Shown in pieces: positions 15,285 through 25,571 of a stretch of DNA of 64,000 nt. The notes beneath the pieces are model-generated. The model did not search any database, had not been told where the DNA came from, and was given only the letters and a program-made list of their open reading frames with translations. A program made the position numbers and the translations under genes. This DNA comes from Agromyces sp. ISL-38 (GTDB lineage Bacteria > Actinomycetota > Actinomycetes > Actinomycetales > Microbacteriaceae): positions 1 through 64,000 of the forward strand of contig NZ_JAGGPF010000011.1 of assembly GCF_018613935.1 (NCBI RefSeq). Reading direction: 5' to 3'. Positions within the stretch are counted from its first letter, which is position 1, and each line of letters begins with the position of its first letter.

Positions 15285-16175
15285 TCAGGAGAGCGAGTCG
15301 AGCACCGAGGCGAGACCAGCGTGGTCGATGTCGCCGGTGACCTCGCCGGCGGCCTCCCGCACCTCGGCGGGAGCCTGGCCCATCGCGACGGACCGGCCGG
15401 CGGCTCCGGCCCACGTGAACATCTCGATGTCGTTGCGGCCGTCGCCGATCGCGATCACCCGGTCGACCGGCAGGTCGAGCCAGCCGCGCACGCGTTCGAG
15501 GGCCGTGGCCTTGCTGACGCCTTCGGGCGCGATGTCGAGCCAGGCGGTCCAGCCGATCGCGTAGCTCACCTGGTGCAGGCCCATCTCCTCGACGATGCTG
15601 AGGAACTCCTCGAGCTCGTGGTCGGGCGAGACGACGACGACACGCGTCGCCCGCTGGTCGAGCAGGTGCTCGAACGGGACCTCGCGGGCATTGTCGAGGT
15701 TCCAGTCGGACATGCCCTCGGTGTAGAGGCGGAAGCCGTTGGGCTCCTCGACCATGAACCGGCCGTCGGGCAGGAAGGAGCGGATGCGCTCGAGCACCTC
15801 GGTGGGGTCGAAGGTCTCGACATGGGCTCGCATGTAGCCGTCGGATGCCGCCTCGTCGCGCTGCATGGTGATGGCCCCGTTGGCGCACACGACGTACTCG
15901 GGCGTGAGCCCGAGCCGCTCGAGCACGGGACGGGTCGTCGCCCACGATCGTCCGGTCGCGAGGGTGACCTCGTGCCCGCGATCGCGCACCGCGGCGACCG
16001 CGTCGGCGACGACCTGGTCGATCGACTCGTCTTCGTGCATGATCGTGCCGTCGACGTCGAGTGCGACGAGCCAGCGCCCGTCGGGGATCGTGTCGACCGC
16101 GCCCGGACGCTGCGATTCGGGCGCCGCGTGGCGTTCGGGCGCTCGGTTCCCGCCGGGAGCTGGCTGCTGCGACAT
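15285..16175 (-). CDS. HAD-superfamily hydrolase (Cof-like phosphatase)
   Basis: 296 residues from ATG 16175, eight bases after the serS stop. Motif I VALDVDGTI (about residue 40), motif II TLATGRS, and motif III/IV IGDGRNDIEMF (about 240) with a C2-type cap between them place it in the Cof/YbjI group of HAD phosphatases, which hydrolyse small phosphorylated metabolites in the cytoplasm. The first 30 residues are a polar extension (QQPAPGGNRAPERH) outside the domain. It forms an operon with serS, an arrangement common in Microbacteriaceae. The substrate cannot be inferred. Confidence 0.88.
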   Translation of the reverse strand: MSQQPAPGGNRAPERHAAPESQRPGAVDTIPDGRWLVALDVDGTIMHEDESIDQVVADAVAAVRDRGHEVTLATGRSWATTRPVLERLGLTPEYVVCANGAITMQRDEAASDGYMRAHVETFDPTEVLERIRSFLPDGRFMVEEPNGFRLYTEGMSDWNLDNAREVPFEHLLDQRATRVVVVSPDHELEEFLSIVEEMGLHQVSYAIGWTAWLDIAPEGVSKATALERVRGWLDLPVDRVIAIGDGRNDIEMFTWAGAAGRSVAMGQAPAEVREAAGEVTGDIDHAGLASVLDSLS

Positions 16176-16183
16176 CCGATCGC

Positions 16184-17455
16184 CTATCTGGCCGCGACGG
16201 GCTCGAGCACTTCGAGACCGCCCAGGTAGCCCTGCAGCGCCTCGGGCACGAGCACCGAGCCGTCGGCCTGCTGGTGGGTCTCGAGGATCGCGACGATCCA
16301 GCGAGTGGTGGCGAGGGTGCCGTTGAGGGTCGCCACGGGCGCCGTCTTGCCGCTCTCGGTGCGATGGCGGATGTCGAGGCGGCGGGCCTGGAATGTGGTG
16401 CAGTTCGACGTCGAGGTGAGCTCGCGATAGGCGCCTTGCGTGGGTACCCAGGCCTCGACGTCGTACTTGCGGGCGGCGCTCGAGCCGAGGTCGCCGGCGG
16501 CCGTGTCGATCACCCGGTAGGCGAGGCCCAGGTCTCGGAGCATGCCCTCCTGCCATCCGAGCAGCCGCTCGTGCTCGGCCTCGGCGTCGGCCGGGTCGAC
16601 GTAGCTGAACATCTCGAGCTTGTTGAACTGATGCACCCGGATGATTCCGCGCGTGTCACGCCCGTGGCTGCCGGCCTCGCGACGGTAGCACGTCGACCAG
16701 CCCGCATAGCGCAGCGGCCCGTTCGACAGGTCGATGATCTCGTCGGCGTGATACCCGGCGAGCGCGACCTCGCTCGTGCCGGTGAGGTAGAGGTCGTCAT
16801 CGGGCAGGTAGTAGATGTCTTCGGCGTGGGCCCCGAGGAACCCGGTGCCCTGCATTATCTCGGGCCGCACGAGCGTGGGCGTGATGAGCGGCGTGAAGCC
16901 CGCGGCGAGCGCCCGGTCGAGGCCCATCGACATGAGCGCGAGCTCGAGGCGCGCGCCGACGCCCTTCAGGTAGTGGAAACGGGCCCCCGACACTTTCGCA
17001 CCGCGCTGCATGTCGATGGCGTCGAGGAGCTCGCCGATCTCGAGGTGGTCGCGCGGTTCGAAGCCGAACGCGGGGAGGTCACCCACCTCGCGGAGCACGA
17101 TGTAGTCGTCTTCGCCGCCCGCCGGCACACCGTCGAGGACGACGTTGCCGATGCGCTGCACAGCCTCGGTGAAGGCCGCTTCGGCGTCGCTCGCCTGCTG
17201 GCTGGCCGCCTTCACTCGCGCCGAGAGCTGCTGCACCTCGGCGACGAGCGCGGCCTTCCGCTCTTTGGGAGCCTGGGCGACCTGCTTGCCGAAGGTGTTC
17301 TGCTCGGCGCGGAGCGACTCGAACGTGGTGATCGCACTGCGGCGCGCGGCATCCGCTACGACGGCGTCATCGACGAAGGCCACGGACTCGCCACGGAGCT
17401 CTTGCGAACGCTTGATCAGTTCGGGGTTCTCGCGGAGCAGCAGGGGGTCGATCAC
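16184..17455 (-). CDS. serS: Serine--tRNA ligase
   Basis: 423 residues from GTG 17455, which gives the usual start [17 protein letters not shown]; the longer frame adds 15 non-conserved residues. The N-terminal coiled coil (about 30-100, [17 protein letters not shown]) binds the long variable arm of tRNA-Ser. The class II core shows motif 2 in [20 protein letters not shown] and motif 3 in [18 protein letters not shown]. It charges tRNA-Ser and tRNA-Sec with serine. Two tRNA-Ser genes lie a few kilobases away. It shares an operon with the HAD phosphatase and a 95-base divergent region with the lipid kinase gene. Confidence 0.96.
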   Translation of the reverse strand: MIDPLLLRENPELIKRSQELRGESVAFVDDAVVADAARRSAITTFESLRAEQNTFGKQVAQAPKERKAALVAEVQQLSARVKAASQQASDAEAAFTEAVQRIGNVVLDGVPAGGEDDYIVLREVGDLPAFGFEPRDHLEIGELLDAIDMQRGAKVSGARFHYLKGVGARLELALMSMGLDRALAAGFTPLITPTLVRPEIMQGTGFLGAHAEDIYYLPDDDLYLTGTSEVALAGYHADEIIDLSNGPLRYAGWSTCYRREAGSHGRDTRGIIRVHQFNKLEMFSYVDPADAEAEHERLLGWQEGMLRDLGLAYRVIDTAAGDLGSSAARKYDVEAWVPTQGAYRELTSTSNCTTFQARRLDIRHRTESGKTAPVATLNGTLATTRWIVAILETHQQADGSVLVPEALQGYLGGLEVLEPVAAR

Positions 17456-17550
17456 CCGAGCAAGTCTAGCCGTGGGCATCCGCCGGTCAGGTCGTGCCAC
17501 TGCGCGTGGTTCCGGGCCTCCGCACGGCTGGATGGAATACCGTTGGCAGC

Positions 17551-18561
17551 GTGGCGAGTCTGGGGAGGCAGGGGTCGACGGATGCCGCGAGCATACGCCC
17601 GCGCGCAGCCGTCATCTTCAATCCCTCGAAGCAGGGCGTCGACGCGGTTCGCGACGCCGTGCGGCATGCCGAGGCGCGGCAGGGGTTCGCCACGTCGCTG
17701 TGGATCGAGACGCGCGAGCACGATCCGGGCACCGGCATGGCGCTCGAGGCGCTCGACGCGGGGGTCGACCTCGTGATCGCGGCCGGCGGCGACGGCACGG
17801 TGCGTGCGGTGGCCGGCGGGCTCCGCGGCAGCGGCGTGCCCCTCGGCCTCGTGCCCCTCGGCACCGGCAACCTGTTCGCGCGCAACCTCCGCATTCCCGT
17901 GAACGACCCTCACGACGCCGTCGTGCTCGCCTTCTCGGGCTTCGATCATGCCGTCGACGTGCTCGTCGCCGAGGTCACGAGGCCCGGCGGAGCCAACGAG
18001 ACGCACGTCTCCCTCGTCATGGCGGGCATCGGCATCGACGCGGCGATGATCTCGAACACCAATCCCGACCTGAAGAAGCGGGTCGGCTGGCTCGCCTACG
18101 TCGACGCCGGACTGCGCGCGATCCCGGCCTCCAAGCCGTTCCGCATCACTCACCGGCTCGACCTCGGCCGACACCACCGCTCCCGGGTGTCGAGCATTCT
18201 CGTGGCGAACCTCGGCTACCTTCCGGGAAACATCGAGCTCATCCCCGGCGCCGAGATCGACGACGGCAAGCTCGACGTGGTGCTGCTGCAGCCGCGGAAC
18301 GTCTTCGGCTGGATCCTCATCTGGCGGAAGGTGACGTGGGAGAACCGGGTGCTGCGCAAGAGCGCGGTCGGCCGCCAGTTCATCGAGCTCACCGGCGACA
18401 AGCGGCCAAGCGAGATCCTCTACTCCCGGGGCCGCGCCATCGACATCGACATCGAGGGCGATCCCGAGGAGTTCGAGATCGACGGCGACGAGTTCGGCTC
18501 GGTCGAGTCGGTGCGGTTCCGCGTCGACCCGGCGGCGCTCATCGTTCGAGTCGGTCGCTGA
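17551..18561 (+). CDS. Diacylglycerol kinase family lipid kinase
   Basis: 336 residues from GTG 17551; an upstream start at 17494 is possible but would add non-conserved sequence. The DAGK catalytic domain shows [12 protein letters not shown], the nucleotide-binding loop [13 protein letters not shown] and [12 protein letters not shown], then a C-terminal beta-rich domain with [19 protein letters not shown] and a final segment [17 protein letters not shown]. These are the marks of the DagK/YegS/LCB5 family, which phosphorylates diacylglycerol or related lipids at the inner face of the membrane. The product probably recycles lipids for phospholipid or glycolipid synthesis. The last 23 bases overlap the convergent membrane-protein gene. 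Confidence 0.9.
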   Translation: MASLGRQGSTDAASIRPRAAVIFNPSKQGVDAVRDAVRHAEARQGFATSLWIETREHDPGTGMALEALDAGVDLVIAAGGDGTVRAVAGGLRGSGVPLGLVPLGTGNLFARNLRIPVNDPHDAVVLAFSGFDHAVDVLVAEVTRPGGANETHVSLVMAGIGIDAAMISNTNPDLKKRVGWLAYVDAGLRAIPASKPFRITHRLDLGRHHRSRVSSILVANLGYLPGNIELIPGAEIDDGKLDVVLLQPRNVFGWILIWRKVTWENRVLRKSAVGRQFIELTGDKRPSEILYSRGRAIDIDIEGDPEEFEIDGDEFGSVESVRFRVDPAALIVRVGR

Positions 18562-18850
18562 CGCGGCGTCGTTCCCTCACGCCCGTGCCGAGACGCCCGC
18601 CCGACGCGGTCACCGCCCCGACGAGGCAGAGCGCGATCACCGCGAGCACGGCAACCGGGATCGTCGGACCGGGAATCATCTGCAGCAACTGCATCAACGC
18701 GATCTCAGCGAGCTGTTCGTCGGTGGGAGTCTCCGAATATCCCCGCACTCCCCCCGCGAGCGTCTGGTTGGCCCACACGCCGGCGACGAGCGCCGTGACG
18801 GCCAGCACCGCGAGTGCGATCGCGGATGGGTTCCGCCGGAAGGGATTCAC
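18539..18850 (-). CDS. Small membrane protein, two spans
   Basis: 103 residues with two hydrophobic spans (about 9-28 and 62-84), a short loop and a basic C-terminal tail ([12 protein letters not shown]). The start ATG overlaps the stop of the upstream gene (ATGA at 18847-18850), so it is translationally coupled to the 207-residue proline-rich membrane protein. No family is recognised. The pair sits opposite the lipid kinase gene, but convergent orientation gives no functional link. Confidence 0.65.
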   Translation of the reverse strand: MNPFRRNPSAIALAVLAVTALVAGVWANQTLAGGVRGYSETPTDEQLAEIALMQLLQMIPGPTIPVAVLAVIALCLVGAVTASGGRLGTGVRERRRVSDRLER

Positions 18851-19467
18851 GGCCGCTCCGTCTCGTCGTCACGTGCGTTCCGCCGCGCACGCCGGATCGC
18901 CTGCCACGCGAGCAGGACGACGACCCCGATGCCGCCCGCCTGCATGAGGGGTGGCGCGATCGTCCAGGCGGCCTGCTGGAGCACCGGGTCGATGCTGGAA
19001 GAGCCGTAGTACATTCCGCGGTCACCGGCGACGCTCCAGAACAGCCAGAATCCGAGGCCGAGCGCACCGATCGCGACCACCCATGCGGCCACGATCCAGC
19101 GCCGTGTGATGGTGTCGGGCTCGGACTCGGGCTCGGGTTCGGACTCGGGCTCGGGTTCGTCGAAGGCGGCTATCTCGCCCGACGAGACCGGCTCCGCGGC
19201 ATCCGCCGACCCGACCTCGGGGCGTTTGGGCGGCGTCGCGACGTGCTCCGCTTGCTCCACCGGCTCGGTGGACTTCGCTGCGATCGGTGGGAGACGCCCC
19301 GGAGCGGGAGGAACGGGAAGGGCAGCTGCCCGCGCCGGTCGCATCACCTTGGGCGGCGGCGTCTCGACCGCCGCTCCCCCATCCGATTCGGGCGACGGCA
19401 CATACCCGCGCTGGAACCGTGGATCGAACCTCGGGTCGATGCCCTGCGCGCTCCGGCTCTCACTCAT
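18847..19467 (-). CDS. Proline/glutamate-rich membrane protein, unknown function
   Basis: 206 residues from ATG 19467 (AGGGG five bases before; GTG 19473 is an in-frame alternative). The N-terminal 100 residues are disordered and Pro/Ala-rich, followed by an acidic repeat of Glu-Pro-Glu-Ser units, then two membrane spans (about 122-142 and 165-187) and a charged tail (RRARRNARDDETERP). The layout suggests a cytoplasmic disordered arm on a small membrane protein. Together with the overlapping downstream gene it forms a two-gene unit. Function unknown. Confidence 0.65.
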   Translation of the reverse strand: MSESRSAQGIDPRFDPRFQRGYVPSPESDGGAAVETPPPKVMRPARAAALPVPPAPGRLPPIAAKSTEPVEQAEHVATPPKRPEVGSADAAEPVSSGEIAAFDEPEPESEPEPESEPDTITRRWIVAAWVVAIGALGLGFWLFWSVAGDRGMYYGSSSIDPVLQQAAWTIAPPLMQAGGIGVVVLLAWQAIRRARRNARDDETERP

Positions 19468-19530
19468 GGTCACCCCTCACGATCGATCAGGGTCACAATA
19501 TCGCGCACCAGCCTTCGTGGGGCGGCCCGG

Positions 19531-21378
19531 TCAGCTCACGAACAAGAGCGAACTCCAACCCGTTCCGACCACCGACTGGGGCTTCCATCCCGAGAATCCG
19601 TCGCCCGGGTAGAGCCAGAGACGACCAGCGGTGTCTCGCCCCATCACGTCGTCGTTGCCGTCTCCGGTGAAGTCACCAGAGCCGAACACCGCATCGAACG
19701 CACCCCAGCCGGTGCCGACGCGGGAGGATGGCGCCCAGCCACCGGATCCCGACGACGGGTAGACGAAGAGCTGCCCGGCGCTGTCGCGCCCCATGACGTT
19801 CGCGCGTCCGTAACCGCCGAAGTCGCCGACCGCGAAGACCTCATCGAAGATGTTCCAGCCGACACCCACTTTCGACGCGGCTCCGAGCCCGCCGCGGCCG
19901 TCACCGGGGTACAACCAGAGGTCTCCCGCGCCGTCCCGCGCCAGGAGGTCGACGTTTCCGTCTCCGGAGAAGTCGCCGGGGCTGAAGATCGAGGTCATGA
20001 CGCCCCAGCCCGTTCCGACCACGCCCCAGCCCAGCCAGCCGCCGGAGCCGTCGCCTCGGTAGAGGTACAGGCGCCCCGCCCTATCACGTGCCATCACGTC
20101 GGCATTCCCGTCGCCCGAGAAGTCGCCCGCCGTGAACACGTGGTTCATCGTCGCCCAGCCCGAACCGATCGAGGAGACGCCCGACCAGCCGGACGCCCCG
20201 TCACCGGCATAGAGGTTCAAGCCCCCTCCTCTCGTGCGTATGATCACGTCGGGATCGTCGTCGCCCGAGAAGTCACGATCCAGTTTCGGGAACTCGATGC
20301 TGTGATCGAGCAGCGCATCGTCGCCGTCTTCGATGGCCACCGCCTCGGAGGCGTTCGGCTGGGGAGTCCAGCTCTCATCGCCGACGACCCGAATGCGATA
20401 CGACCCCGGTTCGAGCCCGGTGAGGGTGTAATAGCCGCGATCGATGGAAGCCGTCGGCGAGACCGGCGTCGTTCCGGCGCCCTCCCATACCGGTTCGGAT
20501 CCGGTGCCGGCATCGCGCTCGAGTTCCACGGAGAGGAGCGGCGTCACCTCGGGATCACCGCATCTCGGGCACAGGATGTTGCCGCTGAGGCTCGTGTGCC
20601 GGTACATAATCACGTCGACACCGGTGCGCTCTTCACCGACGGCGAGGTCGAGGTCACCGGTGAGCGTCGCGGACTCGTAGTCCGCGGCGGTCCAGAAGTC
20701 GAGCGAGTACTCGGCCGAAGGCAGGCCGTCGAATGCGTAGATCCCATCGGCAGCCGTCAGCAGGGTGCCAACGGTGACAGGGTCGTCGCCACCCGCCGGA
20801 TCGAACGCGGATGCGGTCACCCGAACGGCCTCCAGCGGCACGCCATCCGTGTTGCGCACCGTTCCCCCGAGCGACGCGCCAGGGGGCAGCGTGATGTCCC
20901 TCAGCAGCGCTTCCTCGCCGAGTTGGAAGCGTGTCACGTTCGGCGACGGAACCGGGTGCGAGGGCCACCACATCGTCGCGAACCCTTCGTCGCCGACGTA
21001 GTCGAACCCGAGTTCGTACCAGCCGCGAGGCAACGACTCGAACGTGTAGCGACCTGCTGCGTCAGTGCTCGTCTTCAACTCGGTCCAGCTGCCGTTGAAG
21101 TCGCTGTAGAGCCGTGCGGTGACGACGACTTCCCTGTCCCCCGCAGGCGTGGACGCGGTTCCGAGGGTGACCGTGCCCGAGATGGAGGGCGACTCCGCCG
21201 CCATGGCAGGAGTCAGCGCCAGCGACTGCGACGAAGCGACGAGAGCGAGGGCTGCCACGACGGCCATCCCCCGACGCCGGCCCATGCGGCGGCGCGCCGG
21301 CCGGCCGTACTCGAGTCCCGCGCCCCGCCGATCGATGTACTTCCCCGTGTCATCGACGTACCCCATTTTGCGCGACAT
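19531..21378 (-). CDS. Secreted FG-GAP/VCBS repeat protein with Ig-like domains
   Basis: About 615 residues from ATG 21378 (no strong ribosome site; ATG 21366 and TTG 21414 are alternatives). A basic segment (RRRMGRRRG) and hydrophobic core ending in AMA form a signal peptide. Residues about 60-370 hold three carboxypeptidase-regulatory or SpaA-like beta-sandwich domains (GTVTLG, GRYTFESLPRGWYEL, GIYAFDGLPSAEYSL, GYYTLTGLEPGSYRI). The rest is five FG-GAP/VCBS repeats of the type GDFSGDGNADVMARD, likely a calcium-binding beta-propeller-like unit. It is an exported protein, perhaps for adhesion or polysaccharide contact. A CPRC motif in the third Ig-like domain could form a disulfide. Confidence 0.8.
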   Translation of the reverse strand: MSRKMGYVDDTGKYIDRRGAGLEYGRPARRRMGRRRGMAVVAALALVASSQSLALTPAMAAESPSISGTVTLGTASTPAGDREVVVTARLYSDFNGSWTELKTSTDAAGRYTFESLPRGWYELGFDYVGDEGFATMWWPSHPVPSPNVTRFQLGEEALLRDITLPPGASLGGTVRNTDGVPLEAVRVTASAFDPAGGDDPVTVGTLLTAADGIYAFDGLPSAEYSLDFWTAADYESATLTGDLDLAVGEERTGVDVIMYRHTSLSGNILCPRCGDPEVTPLLSVELERDAGTGSEPVWEGAGTTPVSPTASIDRGYYTLTGLEPGSYRIRVVGDESWTPQPNASEAVAIEDGDDALLDHSIEFPKLDRDFSGDDDPDVIIRTRGGGLNLYAGDGASGWSGVSSIGSGWATMNHVFTAGDFSGDGNADVMARDRAGRLYLYRGDGSGGWLGWGVVGTGWGVMTSIFSPGDFSGDGNVDLLARDGAGDLWLYPGDGRGGLGAASKVGVGWNIFDEVFAVGDFGGYGRANVMGRDSAGQLFVYPSSGSGGWAPSSRVGTGWGAFDAVFGSGDFTGDGNDDVMGRDTAGRLWLYPGDGFSGWKPQSVVGTGWSSLLFVS

Positions 21379-21477
21379 AGCCGGAACGTACCAATGTTGA
21401 GGACTTCTCCGCAACAGGACGATCGCATGACGAAGGTGCAGGCGGGTCGACGCGGGCGATGGGCGGCCGCGGAAGGC

Positions 21478-22431
21478 TCAGTCGGGCTCCCCGCTCAGCA
21501 GGCCGCGCAACCAGTCGCGCGCCTCGATGAAGATCTCGTCGTCGTACCTCGAGTGGTAGGAGACCTCCTGGCGATCGGCGCGCGGATACGACCCGAGGAA
21601 CAGGACGTTGGGGCTCGTGCGGCGCAAGCCGAGCAACGCGTCGGCGACGCGTTCGTCAGCGATGTGGCCGTCGAGGTCGACGACGAAGCGGTAGCGGCCG
21701 AGGGCGTCGCCGATGGGCCGCGACTCGAGGAGTGAGAGGTTCACGCCGCGCGTGGAGAACTGCTCGAGCATCGCGAGCAGGGAGCCTGGCTCGTCGCTGG
21801 GCAGCTCGACGATGAGGCTCGTCTTGTCGGCGCCCGTGGGCTCGGCGAGCACGTGCGAGCGGCTCACGAGCACGAAGCGCGTGACCGCGTTGGGGTTGTC
21901 GCCGATGTCGCGGGCGAGCACCACGAGGTCGAGGTGCTCGGTGATGCCGGGCGGTGCCACCGCGGCATCCGCCTGGCTGCCTTCGAACAGGGATGCCGCA
22001 GCCTGCACGTTGCTCGTCGCGGGGATGTGCCCGTGGTCGGGCAGCTCGCGCTCGAGCCAGCCGCGCGACTGCGCGTAGGCGACCGGGTGGGCGTTCACGA
22101 CGTGCACGTCGGCGAGCGTCGTGCCCTCGCGTGCCACGAGCACGAAGTTCACGGGCACGAGGTACTCGCCGATGATGCGGAGCCCGGGCACGGTCGCGAG
22201 TGCATCCTGCGTGGCCGTGACGCCGCCCTCGATCGAGTTCTCGATCGCGATCATCGCAGCCGTCGAGCGGCCGCTGGTGACATCCGCGAGCGCCTCGCCG
22301 ACATTGTTGACCGAGCGCCAGTGCTTGCCCACGGCCTCGGGCACTTGCTTCAGCGCCGCTTCGGTGAAGGTTCCGGCCGGCCCCAGGTAGGAGTATGTCT
22401 CCTCGGGCGAAGCGGGCGCGGCATCCATCAT
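21478..22431 (-). CDS. pheA: Prephenate dehydratase
   Basis: 317 residues. The periplasmic-binding-like PDT domain begins YSYLGPAGTFTEAAL, continues with IAIENSIEGGV and ends around NAVTRFVLVSR, where the Thr-Arg-Phe motif needed for catalysis is intact. A C-terminal ACT domain (about 205-285) contains LLESRPIGDALGRYRFVVD, the ESRP motif that binds phenylalanine for feedback inhibition. It converts prephenate to phenylpyruvate in phenylalanine synthesis. It is the monofunctional actinobacterial form without a chorismate mutase domain. The gene is single and divergent from the DUF445 gene. Confidence 0.95.
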   Translation of the reverse strand: MMDAAPASPEETYSYLGPAGTFTEAALKQVPEAVGKHWRSVNNVGEALADVTSGRSTAAMIAIENSIEGGVTATQDALATVPGLRIIGEYLVPVNFVLVAREGTTLADVHVVNAHPVAYAQSRGWLERELPDHGHIPATSNVQAAASLFEGSQADAAVAPPGITEHLDLVVLARDIGDNPNAVTRFVLVSRSHVLAEPTGADKTSLIVELPSDEPGSLLAMLEQFSTRGVNLSLLESRPIGDALGRYRFVVDLDGHIADERVADALLGLRRTSPNVLFLGSYPRADRQEVSYHSRYDDEIFIEARDWLRGLLSGEPD

Positions 22432-22527
22432 GCAGGCAAGCCTAGCCAGCTGTTCAGAATTCAGGAGCGTTGCGCGCCCGGAGCACGGTCAGGGCGGGAA
22501 ACACGTAGCTTGGAGCTCGGAGGTGGC

Positions 22528-23844
22528 ATGAATCTCCTGAATTCTGAAGCCGGCGGTGGCACGGAGCTCGCGGTGGTTGCGCGACGCACCCCGGTGCCGT
22601 CCGACGCCGAACGGCTCGTCGCGCTGCGAAGCATGAAGCGCGTCGCGACGAGCCTGCTCGCCGTCGCCGCCGTGGTCTTCGCGGTGTCGTTCGCGTTGCA
22701 GGACGCCGTGCCGTGGCTCGCCTACGTTCGCGCCGCCGCGGAGGGCGCGATGGTCGGGGCGATCGCCGACTGGTTCGCGGTGACGGCGCTCTTCCGGCAT
22801 CCGCTCGGGCTGCCGATCCCCCACACTGCGATCATCCCGAACCGCAAGGACGAGATCGGGGCGAGCCTCGGCGCGTTCGTCGAGAACGAGTTCCTCTCCG
22901 ACGAGGTCGTGCTCGGCAAGCTCGAGTCGATGGGCGTCGCGCGGCGCCTCGGCGAGTGGCTCGCGATGCCCGAGCACGCGGAACGACTCACCGCCGAGGT
23001 CGCCGTCGCCGCGCGCGGAGTGCTCACCCTCCTCGGCGACGAGGATGTCGAAGACGTGATCGAGAGCCTCGCCCGGCGGCACGTCTTCGCGCCTGAGTGG
23101 GGCCCGGCGATCGGGCGACTCGGCGCTCGGCTCGTGGAGTCCGACCAGCAGCGCACGGCGATCGACGTCGTGCTCGAGAAGGCCGAGGGCTGGCTCGAGT
23201 CGCATCCCGAGGCGTTCGGCAGCATGGTCTCCGACCGATTGCCCCGCTGGCTTCCGGGGTTCGTCGACCGCATCGTCGACGACCGGGCCTCACGCGAGGT
23301 GCGGTCGTTCGTGCGCGCCGTGCGCTCCGATCCGGGGCATCCGCTGCGGATCGCGATCGACCGCTACCTCGCCGACCTCACCGACGACCTCCAGCACGAC
23401 CCGGCGATGATCGCCCGGGTCGAGTCCCTGAAGGCCGAGCTCCTCGAGAGCCCGCGGCTGCGCGAGTTCGCCGGCGAGGTGTGGGAGTCGGTGAAGCACA
23501 CGCTCGCCGAATCACTCGCCGACGAGCACAGCGAACTGCGCGCCGGGCTGCGTGCGGCGGTCATCGAGGTGGGGTCGCGCCTCGCCTCCGACGAAGAGCT
23601 CGCGGCCAAGGTCGACGCGTGGGTCGCGGATGCCGCCGCCTACGTGGTGCGCACCTACCGGCACGAGATCGCCGGCGTCATCACCGAGACCGTCGAGCGG
23701 TGGGACCCCCGCGAGACGACGGAGAAGCTCGAACTGCAGGTGGGCCGCGACCTGCAGTTCATCCGCATCAACGGCACAGTGGTGGGCGCGCTCGCGGGGC
23801 TCGCGATCTTCTCGGTCGCCACCGGGGTGGGCGCGCTCCTCTGA
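22528..23844 (+). CDS. DUF445 family membrane protein
   Basis: 438 residues from ATG 22528 with GGAGGTGG just upstream. An N-terminal membrane span (about 42-62) leads into AAAEGAMVGAIADWFAVTAL and RHPLGLPIPHTAIIPNRKDEIG, the conserved opening of DUF445 proteins, then a long helical, charged region and a C-terminal membrane span (INGTVVGALAGLAIFSVATG). Members are widespread and of unknown function, probably anchored in the membrane at both ends with the helical body in between. Nothing in the surroundings (pheA, pgm) adds a functional clue. Confidence 0.85.
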   Translation: MNLLNSEAGGGTELAVVARRTPVPSDAERLVALRSMKRVATSLLAVAAVVFAVSFALQDAVPWLAYVRAAAEGAMVGAIADWFAVTALFRHPLGLPIPHTAIIPNRKDEIGASLGAFVENEFLSDEVVLGKLESMGVARRLGEWLAMPEHAERLTAEVAVAARGVLTLLGDEDVEDVIESLARRHVFAPEWGPAIGRLGARLVESDQQRTAIDVVLEKAEGWLESHPEAFGSMVSDRLPRWLPGFVDRIVDDRASREVRSFVRAVRSDPGHPLRIAIDRYLADLTDDLQHDPAMIARVESLKAELLESPRLREFAGEVWESVKHTLAESLADEHSELRAGLRAAVIEVGSRLASDEELAAKVDAWVADAAAYVVRTYRHEIAGVITETVERWDPRETTEKLELQVGRDLQFIRINGTVVGALAGLAIFSVATGVGALL

Positions 23845-23931
23845 GCTCGCGGGGCGAGCGATGGCGAGTGATGGGCGTGTGAATGGCAATGATCCCGTGA
23901 CGGAGCGAGGCGCCGGTGACAGACTGGGTGG

Positions 23932-25563
23932 ATGCACGAGCGAGCGGGAACCCCGGCGACCGAATCCGACCTCATCGATGTGGAGGCTCTCGTCAGGGCC
24001 TACTACGATCGCGATCCGGATGTCTCCGAGCCCGACCAACGCGTGGCCTTCGGCACCTCGGGGCACCGCGGCTCGTCGCTCACGACGAGCTTCAACGAAC
24101 AGCACATCCTCGCGATCACGCAGGCGATCGTGGAGTACCGCACGTCGCAGGGCATCACGGGCCCGCTCTTCATCGGCGCCGACACGCACGCGTTGAGCGC
24201 GCCCGCTATGACGACGGCCCTCGAGGTGCTCGTCGGCAACCAGGTGCGGGTGCTCGTCGACCGGTTCGACGACTTCGTGCCGACGCCGGCGCTCTCGCAC
24301 GCGATCCTGAAGTGGAACAACGACCCGGCGCGCCGGGCCGAGGGTGAGGCCGACGGCATCGTCATCACCCCGAGCCACAATCCGCCCGGCGACGGCGGCT
24401 TCAAGTACAACCCGCCGCACGGCGGCCCGGCCGACTCCGAGGCCACGAGCTGGATCGCGCACCGCGCGAACGGGCTCATCGCCGACAACCTGCGCGGCGT
24501 GCTCGAGGCCGAGCCGAGCGGCGTCGAGACCTATGACTTCCGCGGCAACTACGTCGACGACCTCGAGAACATCATCGACTTCGACGCGATCCGCCGCTCG
24601 GGCGTGCGCATCGGGGCCGACCCGCTCGGCGGGGCATCCGTCAACTACTGGGGTGCCATCCGCGACCGGTACAACATCGACCTCACCGTCGTGAACGAGC
24701 GCGTCGACCCGACGTGGTCGTTCATGACGCTCGACTGGGACGGCAAGATCCGCATGGATCCCTCGAGTCCCTCGGCGATGGCGTCGGTGCTCGCGCACGC
24801 CGGCGAGTTCGACATCCTCACGGGCAACGACGCCGACGCCGACCGGCACGGCATCGTCACGCCCGACGGCGGCCTCATGAACCCGAACCACTACCTCGCC
24901 GTCGCGGTCGAGTACCTCTTCGGCCACCGATCCGGCTGGCGTGCGGATGCCGCGATCGGCAAGACGCTCGTCTCGAGCTCGATGATCGACCGCGTCGCCG
25001 CGTCGCTGCGCCGTCGGCTCTGGGAGGTTCCGGTCGGCTTCAAGTGGTTCGTGCCCGGACTCCTCGACGGCTCGGTCGGATTCGGCGGCGAGGAGAGCGC
25101 GGGCGCTTCGTTCCTGCGCTTCGACGGCACCGTGTGGACCACCGACAAAGACGGCATCTTGCTGTGCCTGCTCGCCTCGGAGATCCGGGCGGTCACGGGC
25201 CGCTCGCCCTCGCAGCTCTATGCCGACCTCGTCACCCGCTTCGGCGATCCCGCCTACGAGCGCACGGATGCCGCGGCGACCCCCGCCCAGAAGTCCGTGC
25301 TCGGCAAGCTCGACGCGGCCTCGATCGAGGCGACCGACCTCGCCGGCGACCCGATCACGGCGAAACTCTCCGATGCGCCCGGCAACGCCGCCGCGATCGG
25401 CGGGGTCAAGGTCGCGACGGCCGACGCGTGGTTCGCGGCGCGACCGAGCGGCACCGAGAACGTGTACAAGATCTACGCGGAGTCGTTCCGTGGTCCCGAA
25501 CACTTGAAGTCGGTGCAGGCCGCGGCGAAGCAACTCGTCGATGACGCTCTGGCCGACGCGTGA
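23932..25563 (+). CDS. pgm: Phosphoglucomutase (alpha-D-glucose phosphate-specific)
   Basis: 543 residues, the usual length of this family. Visible motifs are [10 protein letters not shown] near the N terminus, the catalytic phosphoserine loop [20 protein letters not shown] (Ser148), the metal loop [11 protein letters not shown], the sugar-binding [10 protein letters not shown] and the phosphate-binding [12 protein letters not shown] at the C terminus. It interconverts glucose 1-phosphate and glucose 6-phosphate, feeding glycogen and cell-wall sugar nucleotides. The gene is monocistronic, followed by a cluster of palindromic repeats. Confidence 0.95.
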   Translation: MHERAGTPATESDLIDVEALVRAYYDRDPDVSEPDQRVAFGTSGHRGSSLTTSFNEQHILAITQAIVEYRTSQGITGPLFIGADTHALSAPAMTTALEVLVGNQVRVLVDRFDDFVPTPALSHAILKWNNDPARRAEGEADGIVITPSHNPPGDGGFKYNPPHGGPADSEATSWIAHRANGLIADNLRGVLEAEPSGVETYDFRGNYVDDLENIIDFDAIRRSGVRIGADPLGGASVNYWGAIRDRYNIDLTVVNERVDPTWSFMTLDWDGKIRMDPSSPSAMASVLAHAGEFDILTGNDADADRHGIVTPDGGLMNPNHYLAVAVEYLFGHRSGWRADAAIGKTLVSSSMIDRVAASLRRRLWEVPVGFKWFVPGLLDGSVGFGGEESAGASFLRFDGTVWTTDKDGILLCLLASEIRAVTGRSPSQLYADLVTRFGDPAYERTDAAATPAQKSVLGKLDAASIEATDLAGDPITAKLSDAPGNAAAIGGVKVATADAWFAARPSGTENVYKIYAESFRGPEHLKSVQAAAKQLVDDALADA

Positions 25564-25571
25564 CGCCCCCG